In this document: positions 45,035 to 53,236 of the stretch, piece by piece
Position numbering within the stretch: the stretch's first letter is position 1
Layout of the letters: each line of letters starts with the position of its first letter
Position numbers and translations under genes: made by a program
Origin: Pseudomonadota bacterium
GTDB lineage: Bacteria; Myxococcota_A; Polyangia; Polyangiales; Polyangiaceae
Length of the DNA: 64,000 nt
Assembly: GCA_023431345.1 (NCBI GenBank)
Contig: JAEYWK010000167.1
Span: 25,295 to 89,294, forward strand
Reading direction: 5' to 3'
The notes under the pieces: model-generated
Database searches by the model: none
What the model was told of the DNA's origin: nothing
The model's input: only the letters and a program-made list of their open reading frames with translations

Positions 45035-46783
45035 CTAGCCCGCGAAGGCTACGCTTCCGGAGGCGGGGGCGCGTTCGGGTGAGCGACCCGCCACGGCGGC
45101 GGCGGCTTCGTGGATGCAGTGGACCACCAGATCGGCGCCTGCTTCTCGCAGCCGAGCTGCGCCCTCGTGCGAGAGCGCGTCGTCGGGTTCCGGCACGAGC
45201 GCGATGATGAAACAGCCTGGCAGCTCTGCGCGCAGGCGACGGCACAAGAAGCGCGCATTGACGCTGCCGCCGGGGGGCAGCGCGGTGACGCACACGAGCT
45301 GAGGTTGGCTCTGGAGCACCCTCGCCAGCGCTTCATCGCGACTTTCCGCGACCGCGACGTCGAGCCCAACCCCCTGCCGCGCCATCGTGGCGCGAAGCAT
45401 CTGCAAGATCGGCGCGTCGAACAGGGGCTGCGCGGCGATGCCCACGGCCCGCGAAGCGGCGCGCTCTGACCCGCGGTACGCGCCGCAGCGATGCGCGATG
45501 CTCTCGATATCGCGCGCGACGCGCGCGCCGGTCTCTTCACTGATGGCGCGTGAGTCGAGATCGCGGGCAAGCAGCGCGAGCGCCGGGATCAACACGTCGT
45601 CGAAGGTCTTGAGGAGGTTGGTTTGGGCGGCGTGGCGTTTGGCGAAGGCCAGCGCGTCCTTGGGCGCGCCGCCCAACAAGCGTTGATAGAAGTCGAGCTC
45701 CGCGTTCAATCCCGGCTCGTCCCCGAAGGCGATGGCCAAGAACGCCAAGCGCGGGAAATGCCGGCCGACCACGGCCGCACACACGGTGATCGGCGTCGCC
45801 AGCACCAGTCCGAGCGGGCCCCACATCCACGTCCAAAACAGCGCGGCCACGAGCAGTGCCAGCGCCGAAACCCCCGTGCGCTTGCCGAGCACCAAAGGCT
45901 CGACGAAGTTGGCGAGAGAGATCTCGGTGACCAAGAAGAAGCCGACCGTGAGCGCGACCTCGCGCCAACCGGGGAACACGACGAACGCGACCAAGGCCGG
46001 GAACGCGCCCGCGATCCAGCCACCGACCAGCGGCACGAAGCGCAGCAAGCCCGCGAGCACGCCCCACAGCACGGCGTACGGCACCCCGATCACGTAGAGG
46101 CCAACCGCCACCAAGGCCGCGAACGCCGCGTTGATGTAGACCTGCGTGAGTAACAGGTGCCCGACGCGAGCCATGGCCTCACCCAGTGTTTGCGTGGTGA
46201 CGGTCACGTTTCTAGCGCCCACGAGGCGGATCAGTCGACCGCGCAGATCTTCCCGGCGAACGACGATGAACACGGTGGTCACCAGCACGAACAGGGTCAC
46301 GGCGGCGGGCTCCAGCACCGGGCCGGCGGCATCGTGGAGTCGCTCGAACGTGGAGCCCGTTCCCGAGATGACGCGAACCGGCGTCGAGATTTCGGCCGCG
46401 GTTTCTGGATCGATGCGCCGCGAGAGCTCCGCGAACGCTTCGCTCAGATCCTCGACCACTTGAAAGCGGCCGTTGCGGATGCTGGCGAGCTTTTCGCTCA
46501 TCTGCGCAGAGTACGTCTTGAGCTGCGCTGCCAAATCCAGCATCTGCGACAGCAGCACGGCTCCCACGACCCCGAGGGCGGCGAGCGCGGCTCCAAAGAC
46601 CAGGGCGGTAGAAACCGCGCGTGGAAATCCCCAGCGTTCGAGCCAGTTGCAGGGGGGGGCCAGCACGAATGCCAGGTAAAATGCCAGCACGATCGGCACC
46701 ACCACGGGCCGCCCGAGCCAGAGCAGCGCAAGAACGATCGCGAACTCGACGATGCGACTGGCGCGTAAGGTTACGTCCCGCAC
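45035..46783 (-). CDS. AI-2E/PerM-family transporter with extra C-terminal domain
   Basis: The protein has 582 residues from a GTG that lies inside the upstream gene (13-bp overlap). The N-terminal 350 residues are the permease: paired spans (VEFAIVLALLWLGRPVVVPI), the long periplasmic coiled segment (about 85-175), and the family block FVPLVGGWIAGAFPALVAFV, then FVEPLVLGKRTGVSALALLV. From about 355 to 582 a soluble domain starts YQRLLGGAPKDALAFAKRH and has a Rossmann-like order (VGIAAQPLFDAPILQMLRAT, PQLVCVTALPPGG), similar to cobalamin-binding or receiver folds but with no DxHxxG. Coupled to a response regulator. Substrate unknown. Confidence 0.85.
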   Translation of the reverse strand: MRDVTLRASRIVEFAIVLALLWLGRPVVVPIVLAFYLAFVLAPPCNWLERWGFPRAVSTALVFGAALAALGVVGAVLLSQMLDLAAQLKTYSAQMSEKLASIRNGRFQVVEDLSEAFAELSRRIDPETAAEISTPVRVISGTGSTFERLHDAAGPVLEPAAVTLFVLVTTVFIVVRREDLRGRLIRLVGARNVTVTTQTLGEAMARVGHLLLTQVYINAAFAALVAVGLYVIGVPYAVLWGVLAGLLRFVPLVGGWIAGAFPALVAFVVFPGWREVALTVGFFLVTEISLANFVEPLVLGKRTGVSALALLVAALFWTWMWGPLGLVLATPITVCAAVVGRHFPRLAFLAIAFGDEPGLNAELDFYQRLLGGAPKDALAFAKRHAAQTNLLKTFDDVLIPALALLARDLDSRAISEETGARVARDIESIAHRCGAYRGSERAASRAVGIAAQPLFDAPILQMLRATMARQGVGLDVAVAESRDEALARVLQSQPQLVCVTALPPGGSVNARFLCRRLRAELPGCFIIALVPEPDDALSHEGAARLREAGADLVVHCIHEAAAAVAGRSPERAPASGSVAFAG

Positions 46784-47148
46784 AGCTCTCGAATCCTGGT
46801 GATGAGCTGGCGTGAGTCGGTTGGTTTTTCGAATGCGTCGTCGACCTGCAGGTCACCGCGCTGCTCGGCAGGCATGCCGCAGAGCACGATGATCGGAATC
46901 GACCGCCACGAGGCCCTCGTCTTCAAGGCCTTGCACAGGTCCCACCCGCTCATCATCGGCATGAGCAGGTCCGTCAAGATCAGGTCCGGATCGAGCCCGT
47001 TTTCGAGTAACCCGACCGCCTCCGCTCCGTTCGTGGCGCTCGAGGCGGCAAATCCTTCCGCATCCAGCAGCGACAGCAACAGCTCACGATTGTCGTCGTC
47101 ATCATCCACGACCAGCACGCGACAGCCGTTGCCCGTACCGACCTTCAT
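46771..47148 (-). CDS. Receiver-only response regulator
   Basis: The protein has 125 residues from the ATG at 47148 with GAGG upstream. It is a CheY-like domain: acidic pocket VVDDDDDN (14-19), phospho-acceptor Asp60 in LILTDLLMPMMSG and Lys108 in FEKPTD. The usual Ser/Thr switch residue of beta-4 is replaced by Cys (IIVLCG). No output domain is present, so it signals through a partner. Its last 13 bases overlap the start of the AI-2E transporter gene, so the two are translationally coupled, and the transporter's soluble tail is a candidate partner. Confidence 0.9.
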   Translation of the reverse strand: MKVGTGNGCRVLVVDDDDDNRELLLSLLDAEGFAASSATNGAEAVGLLENGLDPDLILTDLLMPMMSGWDLCKALKTRASWRSIPIIVLCGMPAEQRGDLQVDDAFEKPTDSRQLITRIRELCGT

Positions 47149-47285
47149 GCGCTGCCTCACGCAAGCGCTGTGCCAGATTGCGCCAGCCCTGCGCTGGCTA
47201 CCGGCATCTCTCGCGGCTCGGTTTTTCGGATGGCGCGAGGCTATTTCGCGTGAGGCGACGTTGCCCAAGCTGGGGTCGATTGCCT

Positions 47286-47783
47286 CTAGCCGTGGAGCGC
47301 TTGGGCCAACGCTTTCAGTGCTGAGCGCGTGAGGTCAGTTTCCGCGCAATAGGTCGCGCCGCCGCGAGCGACGCAGTTCCACCAGGGGCAGCGGCACTCG
47401 CCGTTGACGAGGGGGCGCCCATCCGAACAGACCTCGCACTCGCGCGCGTCCTCGTTGCAGCGGGGAATGCCGGGAACGTACTCATTGCATGGGGAAGACC
47501 CTGAGCCGCACATGCCTCGGCCGTCGCAAACTTGGGCGTCCGTGCAAAAGAGGCCGTCGTCACACGCGGTGCCGCGAGCTGCGGGCTGGCGCACGCACGC
47601 GCCGTCGACACATGCCGAGTGCTCACAGGAGGAAGTTGGCGCTTCGCAGTCTTGGTCGGCGCGACATTCGGGATCGGGGTTTGGCGGGGGCCACGGATCG
47701 CCCGAGCCGCAACCGGCAGCCAGTGCGAGCAAGAGGCTCGCTACCATCGATGGCGAACGGCGATGCGTGGCTTTGAGGTTCAT
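47286..47783 (-). CDS. Cys-rich lipoprotein
   Basis: The protein has 165 residues from the ATG at 47783 (GGAGAGAAC upstream). The signal ends in ALAAGC (Cys25), then a Pro-rich segment. Sixteen Cys residues follow in repeats of the form C-x5-C-x6-C-x3-C-x4-C (ECRADQDCEAPTSSCEHSAC, CDDGLFCTDAQVCDGRGMCG), as in myxobacterial disulfide-rich surface proteins. The C-terminal part has CPWWNCVARGGATYC. Ligand and function are unknown. It lies just upstream of the response regulator gene on the same strand. Confidence 0.7.
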   Translation of the reverse strand: MNLKATHRRSPSMVASLLLALAAGCGSGDPWPPPNPDPECRADQDCEAPTSSCEHSACVDGACVRQPAARGTACDDGLFCTDAQVCDGRGMCGSGSSPCNEYVPGIPRCNEDARECEVCSDGRPLVNGECRCPWWNCVARGGATYCAETDLTRSALKALAQALHG

Positions 47784-48149
47784 GTTCTCTCCGGTGATGG
47801 CCATGTCTCGATGCGGACGGGAATTGGCTGCGACCCCTCGCTGGTGTCACGCGGCGCGCCGAGCAGCCGTGCAAGCTTGTTCACATACCGCAGCTTCAAG
47901 GCCGTTCCGTAGCCGCGAATTGCGACCGAGCTACGAGGCAAGTTAGCAATGAGTCAGCGCGTCGTGACGGCGGCTCGCGGAGAACCGCCGAGGCCTGGAC
48001 GGTGGCGGGGCTGGCCAAGCAAGCCGGTGACTCGCGAAGCGTTTTTCGCGGAGCGGCGAACGGGCCATCGCTTTCCTTCCCGCTGGCGGTAACATCCAGC
48101 GGAACGAACAGCTGCTCCCGGCGGAGCGGCAGAGGCGCCGAACGATACG
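47784..48149. other. 366-bp divergent intergenic region, no gene seen
   Basis: No coding frame with a start and plausible composition was found here. One short inverted repeat (CGCGAA at 48033, TTCGCG at 48045) is visible. The region should hold promoters for the divergent lipoprotein and GNAT genes, but no convincing -35/-10 or sigma-54 site was seen. Confidence 0.5.
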
Positions 48150-48608
48150 ATGACCGACATGCTGGTGCGGCTATACGCGGTGGACGAGGTTCCCACCGTC
48201 GCGGGAGTCACGCTGCGTCGGCCGCTCATGCCCGAACGCCACCGCGTGCTGTCCTGGATTGGTGAGCGGTTCTCGGCGGGTTGGGTCAGCGAGTGCGAGG
48301 GGTCGTTCGCGCTCCGTCCGATCGCCTGCATCATTGCGCTGCGCGGGCAGGAGCTCTTGGGCTTTGGCGTGTACGACAGCACCGCCCTGGGCGTGATGGG
48401 CCCTTTTGGCGTGGACGAGGCGGCGCGCGGCATCGGCATCGGTCGCGCTATTTCCGTCGCGATAGCTCATGAGATGCGCGCCCGAGGCTACCAATACGGC
48501 GTGATCGGCGCCGCCGGGCCTAAGGCGTTCTACGAGCGAAGCCTCGGAGCGACCGAGATCGCCGGCTCGGAGCCAGGGATGTATCGCGGGATGCTACCGC
48601 TGCGCTGA
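48150..48608 (+). CDS. GNAT-like acetyltransferase
   Basis: The protein has 152 residues. The core strands are ACIIALRGQELLGFGVYDST and GVMGPFGVDEAARGIGIGRA, the latter carrying the acetyl-CoA-binding R-G-x-G-x-G/A loop (RGIGIG), then the late motif FYERSLGATEIAGS. It is a short single-domain enzyme, with substrate unknown. It stands alone, 97 bp before the next gene on the same strand. Confidence 0.82.
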   Translation: MTDMLVRLYAVDEVPTVAGVTLRRPLMPERHRVLSWIGERFSAGWVSECEGSFALRPIACIIALRGQELLGFGVYDSTALGVMGPFGVDEAARGIGIGRAISVAIAHEMRARGYQYGVIGAAGPKAFYERSLGATEIAGSEPGMYRGMLPLR

Positions 48609-48705
48609 GCTCTTCCGTCGGCGCGAGAGGCTGTCGAGCTCATCGAGACAGCCGCGGCGGAAACCGTGCCTTCATTTTTTTGGCAACTCGCTGGGGGAGC
48701 GTCCG

Positions 48706-49113
48706 ATGGATCGCTCACGAGGACCCATGCCGTCACCCGTCAACAATGCCAGTCCCGTCGCTCGTGCCTTGCCCGCAGAAGCTGAGTTCGGCCCGCCGGC
48801 GCCATCCCCTCCGGTCGTCACGATCCCGCCGGTCCACATCACGGGCGATGCTGGCGCGTGCGAGCTGGTCCGGCGCCACGACGCGGCGGCAGGCGCTCCG
48901 TGCTCGCCTCCGCCTCCGATGCCACCCCCGTGCGGCGCGGAGAAGGTGGCGGCCGTGGAGAAGCTGCTGCCGATGGCGATCGACGTGGCAGGAACGCTGG
49001 CCGCGGGAGCCGCTGGGGGGCCCCTCGGCATTGGCCTCGGCGTCGCCAAGTTGTTTTACGACAGCGTCCAGGAAGGCAAGGCGCTCCGCGCGCTGTACGA
49101 CTGTGAGCCATGA
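48706..49113 (+). CDS. Hypothetical protein with Pro-rich region and Gly-rich hydrophobic segment
   Basis: The protein has 135 residues with GGGGGAG upstream of the ATG. A Pro/Ala-rich stretch (residues about 20-78) contains CSPPPPMPPPCG, followed by a helical hydrophobic segment rich in Gly and Ala (MAIDVAGTLAAGAAGGPLGI). No signal peptide was recognised. The stop overlaps the next start (ATGA), so the two are a coupled pair. No family was recognised. Confidence 0.55.
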   Translation: MDRSRGPMPSPVNNASPVARALPAEAEFGPPAPSPPVVTIPPVHITGDAGACELVRRHDAAAGAPCSPPPPMPPPCGAEKVAAVEKLLPMAIDVAGTLAAGAAGGPLGIGLGVAKLFYDSVQEGKALRALYDCEP

Positions 49114-49685
49114 GCGTTCCGGTGCGCGGCCTGACTTGGAGCTCGCTCCTCTGGATCCTTCCGCTGTCTAGCGCCGCAGTAGCCGCAGGCGCCGCCGCGG
49201 GTGCAGCTCTCTGCGGCAGCGCGGCAGCGACGAGCTCCTGGTTCGCGGTGGACGGCCCGGTTTGGGGCCCGTGGCTCACCACGAATCTGAGTCTGTGCGC
49301 GGGCCGCGACGCTCGAGCGCAGCTGCCGGCGCTCGCGCTGCTTTCCGGCGGCGTGGCCAGCTTCCTGTCCCTGGCGGAGCTGCACGCGGGGCTCTTGGCG
49401 CTCACCTTGTTCGCCTGGGCCAGCGTCGCCATCGCGAGCTTTTACCGCCGTTACGAGCTACGGCTTGTCTCGAGCGTGGTTTGCGGCGCCGGCATCGCCG
49501 CCCTGCACGCCTTCGGCTCGACTTGCGGCTATGGCGCCGCGGTATCCACCAGCAGCGCCGCGGCCACCGGTCCGCTCGTGAGCGTCTCCAAGAACGCGAT
49601 CAGCTCCGCCTTCTCGTCCGCGCTGATCGTGAAGGGGACGAGGGCCTCGCCGGCGCGCGCGTTCGCGTTCGGTCCTTGTGCGTAA
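49110..49685 (+). CDS. Predicted inner-membrane protein, C-terminus overlapping a convergent gene
   Basis: The protein has 191 residues. Four hydrophobic spans are visible: LLWILPLSSAAVAAGAAAGA, LPALALLSGGVASFLSLAEL, LLALTLFAWASVAIAS and LVSSVVCGAGIAALHAFG. The last 50 residues (after GYGAAV) run antisense to the 3' end of the MauG-like gene for 157 bp and look unlike a membrane protein. The true end may be earlier if a frameshift is present, or the overlap may be real. Coupled to the preceding gene. Confidence 0.55.
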   Translation: MSVPVRGLTWSSLLWILPLSSAAVAAGAAAGAALCGSAAATSSWFAVDGPVWGPWLTTNLSLCAGRDARAQLPALALLSGGVASFLSLAELHAGLLALTLFAWASVAIASFYRRYELRLVSSVVCGAGIAALHAFGSTCGYGAAVSTSSAAATGPLVSVSKNAISSAFSSALIVKGTRASPARAFAFGPCA

Positions 49686-51058
49686 AAGTCGATCACGTCC
49701 GAGAGCGTCGCCAGCTGGCCTGAGTGCATGTACGGCGCGGAGGCTGCCACGCCACGCAAACTCGAAGTGCGGAACGCGCCCTTCCATGAATCCGGGATGG
49801 TGGCGAGCCCCGCGAGCTTTCCGGTGGTCTTGTCGTCGCTGAAGTCCGAGTCGATGTTCATCGTGCTCGCGCTCAGACGCGCTGCGTCCACGAAGCGACC
49901 GTCGTCCGTCGCCGGCACGTTCGGTCCCGTTTGGGGCCCCCCCAGGTCGTGAAAACCTTGGTCCGAGAAGGTTGGCCCGTCGTGGCAATTCCTGCAGCCG
50001 AGGTTCGAGAACAACAGGGCGCCCCTCTTCGCAGAGGCGCTGATGGCGTCGTCGTCACCCGCCATGAAGGCGTCGAAGGGAGACGTTCGATTCACCAGCT
50101 TGCGCAGGTAGGCCTGGATCGCCTTACTGTAGTTGACTAGGATGCGATTGACGATCGTGCGATCGCCGGCTGCCATTTTCTCCCAGTCTCCGTCGGGATC
50201 GACCGCGCTCGCCTTGGGCTTGCCCGCCGGGGGGAAGCGCTCCGCATCGCTCCCGATCTCCGCGAGCAAGCTGCCGGCTCCGAAGACGCCCTCGTAGTCG
50301 GCCTTGTAGACGTCGAAGATGCGGTGGGCGAGCGCCAGGCGGTTACCGTTCATGATCACCCCGCTCTCGACGACGGCGAGCGGCAGCTCCCACTGCGACG
50401 CGAAGCGTCCGCCCCAGTTCGTCCACGTATAAAACGCGCTATTGGTGAGCGCCGGCGAGTTGCGAGTGTGCACATCCGCGCCAATCGACACCGTGTCCGG
50501 GTTCGAGCGGTCGTCGTCCAGCACCACCGGGGTTCCGTGGCAGCTCTTGCACGAGATTTTCTGCGTGGCGCCAACGCCGCCCAGATCGCTCGCGATCTTG
50601 AGCGGACCGGAGAACTTCTCGTCGAAGAACAGGCGCTGGCCGAAGGCTGCAGCGGCAGCCGAGTCGGCGTACATGTTGGTCGTGTCGACCGGCAGCGCGG
50701 GCAACGGCGACATCCCGGCGAGCTCAGCGCGGACGCTGTCGTCGATGTTGCCTTCGCCGCCTTGCCCAGCGTGACTGCCCGCTGCTCCTCCGTCGCCACC
50801 GCCGCCCCCCGCTTCGTCGCCACCCCTACCCTCGCCGGCCGCTCCGCTGCTGCCGGACATACCGGCGCGCGTGCCGCCCATGGCCGTGCCTTCGCCGCCC
50901 TCACCCCCTGGCGGCATGCCGCCTTGCCCTGCTGGGCCTCCGCCCGTCCCCGCCGTCCCCGCAGTGTCGTCCTCGTCGTCACTGCACGCGGCGAACCCCA
51001 ATACGGCGACCAACGTCGCCCCGACGAACCAAGCTCGATTCTTTGGCAATCGCGACAT
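49529..51058 (-). CDS. MauG/cytochrome c peroxidase-like dihaem lipoprotein
   Basis: The protein has 509 residues. The lipobox is GFAAC (Cys25), then about 75 residues of Gly-rich linker. The peroxidase-like domain has two CxxCH haem sites, CKSCH (170-174) and CRNCH (355-359), the early block FGQRLFFDEKFSG and the late block FRTSSLRGVAASAPYMHSG. Members reduce hydrogen peroxide or oxidise protein Trp at the periplasmic face. It is transcribed from a near-perfect sigma-54 promoter at 51107-51122, so it is probably a conditional gene. It converges on and overlaps the membrane-protein gene at 49110. Confidence 0.9.
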   Translation of the reverse strand: MSRLPKNRAWFVGATLVAVLGFAACSDDEDDTAGTAGTGGGPAGQGGMPPGGEGGEGTAMGGTRAGMSGSSGAAGEGRGGDEAGGGGGDGGAAGSHAGQGGEGNIDDSVRAELAGMSPLPALPVDTTNMYADSAAAAAFGQRLFFDEKFSGPLKIASDLGGVGATQKISCKSCHGTPVVLDDDRSNPDTVSIGADVHTRNSPALTNSAFYTWTNWGGRFASQWELPLAVVESGVIMNGNRLALAHRIFDVYKADYEGVFGAGSLLAEIGSDAERFPPAGKPKASAVDPDGDWEKMAAGDRTIVNRILVNYSKAIQAYLRKLVNRTSPFDAFMAGDDDAISASAKRGALLFSNLGCRNCHDGPTFSDQGFHDLGGPQTGPNVPATDDGRFVDAARLSASTMNIDSDFSDDKTTGKLAGLATIPDSWKGAFRTSSLRGVAASAPYMHSGQLATLSDVIDFYAQGPNANARAGEALVPFTISADEKAELIAFLETLTSGPVAAALLVDTAAP

Positions 51059-51106
51059 CTCTTGCTCCCTTGCCCGGCGGCGTCCGCGCGCGGCGCTCGC
51101 GCTCTG

Positions 51107-51122
51107 AGCAACCCTCGTGCCA
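51107..51122 (-). promoter_or_regulatory. Sigma-54 (-24/-12) promoter
   Basis: On the minus strand the sequence is TGGCACGAGGGTTGCT, a full match to TGGCACG-R-N3-TTGC-W, with GG and GC ten bases apart. It reads to the MauG-like gene whose ATG is at 51058, about 50 bp away. Confidence 0.88.
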
Positions 51123-51185
51123 CCAATCGAAAGCCGTCACTGTCCCGCACTATGCGCCCACACCGCGCCCGCCGCGAACGGCTCG

Positions 51186-51239
51186 TGTCCGAACGAACTG
51201 TACGAAGCGTCGGACACCTGTAGGAGGCGCCGGACACCT
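51186..51239 (-). promoter_or_regulatory. Repeated TGTCCG half-sites (putative enhancer)
   Basis: CGGACACCT occurs at 51211-51219 and 51231-51239, exactly 20 bp apart, and TGTCCG in the other orientation at 51186-51191. The cluster is about 90-140 bp upstream of the start expected from the sigma-54 promoter at 51107. The same hexamer forms the cluster at 43811-43848. Confidence 0.55.
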
Positions 51240-51326
51240 TCGTCTCAGCACGAGGGCGCCGCGACGCACTCGCGCGTGCACACGCTTCGCCCAGCACCGC
51301 TCGGAACCTCGCCAGCAACCGAGGAA

Positions 51327-53210
51327 ATGGCGTACTCCGAAGTCGATGGACGTGACCTTTCGCGTGGCCTACATCGACACGTGAAGGTCTTGAAGCCCTC
51401 AACGGATAGTCCGAAGGTGAGCGGCTGCGTCGCGCTCGGTCCCGCGCTGCTCGTCGCCCTCACCGCCTGGTTTGCGCTGCCCGAGCAGGCGGGCGGTTAT
51501 CGGCTAGCCAAGTGGGGCGTGTTGGGGTGGGCTCTCTCTCTCTCGAGCTTGGTCTTGCTCATGCGCCTGCTGGCTACGCGCCAGCGTGCGCTGCGCTGGC
51601 CCCAGCCAGGGTGGGCGCTCGGGTCGTTCATGGTGGCTAGCATCTGCCTGCCGCCCCTCTCGCCAGCGCTCTCGCCCACGCACTGGCCCGGCACGTTCGG
51701 ACTGCTGTCCGGGCTGGCACTCTTCTCCGTCACGGCCCTAGCGATCCCCACCGAGGGTGCTGCGCGCCGCGCCAGTCTGGCCGTGCTCACGCTCTCGGGT
51801 TCGGTGTGCGCGCTCTTGGTGCTCTTGCAAGCGGCTGGACTGCGCTGGCTCACCGAGGGGTTGCCTGTGACCCTCGAGTTTCGCTCACCAGGTAGCTTCG
51901 GAAATCCCAACTGGGCAGCCGCTTTTCTCGCGCCGCTCGCGCCCGTGTCGCTCGCGCTGGCCGCCACCAGCGCCGCTTCGGGCTGGCGCAAGCTCCACGT
52001 CGCTAGCGCTTCACTGCTAGCGCTGGCCACGGCGTCTACTCTATCCAAGGGCGGCCTTCTCAGCCTCGCCGCGGGCGCCGTCGTCTATGTGCTGTTGGAC
52101 GAGCGCGCGCCGAGTCCTCGGCGGCGGGCGCTCGTGGGCGCGGTGCTCGCGGGTGCGCTGGGCGTGATGCTACTCGCGTGGCACTTCGATTGGTGGGCGA
52201 CGGCGCCCTGGCTGCGGGGGCGGCTGTTTCTCTGGCGCGTCGCGCTCTCGCTGGCGAGCGAGCATCCTCTGACTGGCGTGGGCGTGGCTGGTTATGTGGC
52301 GGAGTACGGCCCAGCCGCCTCGACCCTGCTGCAGCACGAGCCCGGGCTGTTCATGCCGCTGTCGAGCGTGGATTTTGCCCACAACGACGTGCTGCAGTTC
52401 GCCGCCGAAGGGGGCGTTGTTAGCGCCGCAGCGTTCGTGCTCGTGGGAGTGCAAGCACTGCGGCGGGCCGCTCGGCGCGACGGCGACGCCCTGACCCGTG
52501 CTGTAGGAGCGGCGGTCGCGGCAATTTATGTCGATGGGCTCGCCGACGCGCCCATGCGCACGCCTGCCACCTTCGCGTTGCTCTTCTTCCTGCTGGGCTG
52601 GCTCGCGCCCGCCGCTCCAAGCGGCACTACGGCGATGCCGTCGCCATGGCCTCGCCGCGGCGTGGCCGCGCTGCTGACCCTGGTAGGGCTGCTCGGGGCG
52701 TTGCAAGGGACGCGCTACACGGCTGGCCATCTACGCTGGACGCGTGGTCGCGACGCCTTGAAAGATGACCGCTCTGCCGCGGCCGCTGCCATTGCGCTCA
52801 CCGATTTGTCACGCGCTCGCTTCTACCTCCCCGAGCACGGTCGCATCGCCTCGCATCACACCCTGGCCCTAGTCCGCACCGGGCAATGGCGAGCCGCGCT
52901 CAAGGCATCTAGGGTGACGAACTCCCTGCACTTCGACTTTGACGACCAAATGCTCCAGCGCGACCTCGAGGCCGACTTCCAAGCGCCGGAGGACGCCATC
53001 GCCTCGTGGCGGGACTTCGCGGCTCGATACCCACAGCTACTCACTCCGCAGCTGCGCTTGGGCGACTTGTACCTAGAAACGAGCGATGTAGCCGCTGCCA
53101 CCCGTGCCTACCAGCGCGTGCTCGGCGCCCCCCAAGACACAGCAAGAGCGAGCCAGTTGCGGGACCAGGCCCGCCGCAAGCTACGAGCCTTGGAGGCCGA
53201 GCCGCGCTGA
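51327..53210 (+). CDS. O-antigen ligase/polymerase-like membrane protein with C-terminal TPR
   Basis: The protein has 627 residues from the ATG at 51327 (GAGGAA directly upstream). It has about ten or more membrane spans. The Wzy_C/O-antigen-ligase signature is visible as GSFGNPNWAAAFLAPLAP, TLSKGGLLSLAAGAVV and the long periplasmic loop with DFAHNDVLQFAAEGGVV. After the last spans (about 490-515), a soluble tail (about 520-627) has TPR-like helices (GQWRAALKASRV, GDLYLETSDVAAATRAYQRV). Such proteins ligate or polymerise sugars on polyprenyl carriers. No other glycan gene is nearby. Confidence 0.85.
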   Translation: MAYSEVDGRDLSRGLHRHVKVLKPSTDSPKVSGCVALGPALLVALTAWFALPEQAGGYRLAKWGVLGWALSLSSLVLLMRLLATRQRALRWPQPGWALGSFMVASICLPPLSPALSPTHWPGTFGLLSGLALFSVTALAIPTEGAARRASLAVLTLSGSVCALLVLLQAAGLRWLTEGLPVTLEFRSPGSFGNPNWAAAFLAPLAPVSLALAATSAASGWRKLHVASASLLALATASTLSKGGLLSLAAGAVVYVLLDERAPSPRRRALVGAVLAGALGVMLLAWHFDWWATAPWLRGRLFLWRVALSLASEHPLTGVGVAGYVAEYGPAASTLLQHEPGLFMPLSSVDFAHNDVLQFAAEGGVVSAAAFVLVGVQALRRAARRDGDALTRAVGAAVAAIYVDGLADAPMRTPATFALLFFLLGWLAPAAPSGTTAMPSPWPRRGVAALLTLVGLLGALQGTRYTAGHLRWTRGRDALKDDRSAAAAAIALTDLSRARFYLPEHGRIASHHTLALVRTGQWRAALKASRVTNSLHFDFDDQMLQRDLEADFQAPEDAIASWRDFAARYPQLLTPQLRLGDLYLETSDVAAATRAYQRVLGAPQDTARASQLRDQARRKLRALEAEPR

Positions 53211-53236
53211 GGCGCCACGACCCGCTGCGGACCGGG

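Noticed and set aside
47161..47175. TGGCACAGCGCTTGC on the minus strand, a sigma-54-like site before the response regulator
   Set aside because: The spacing is right but the predicted start would fall on the start codon, leaving no leader or ribosome site, and no enhancer repeats are nearby.
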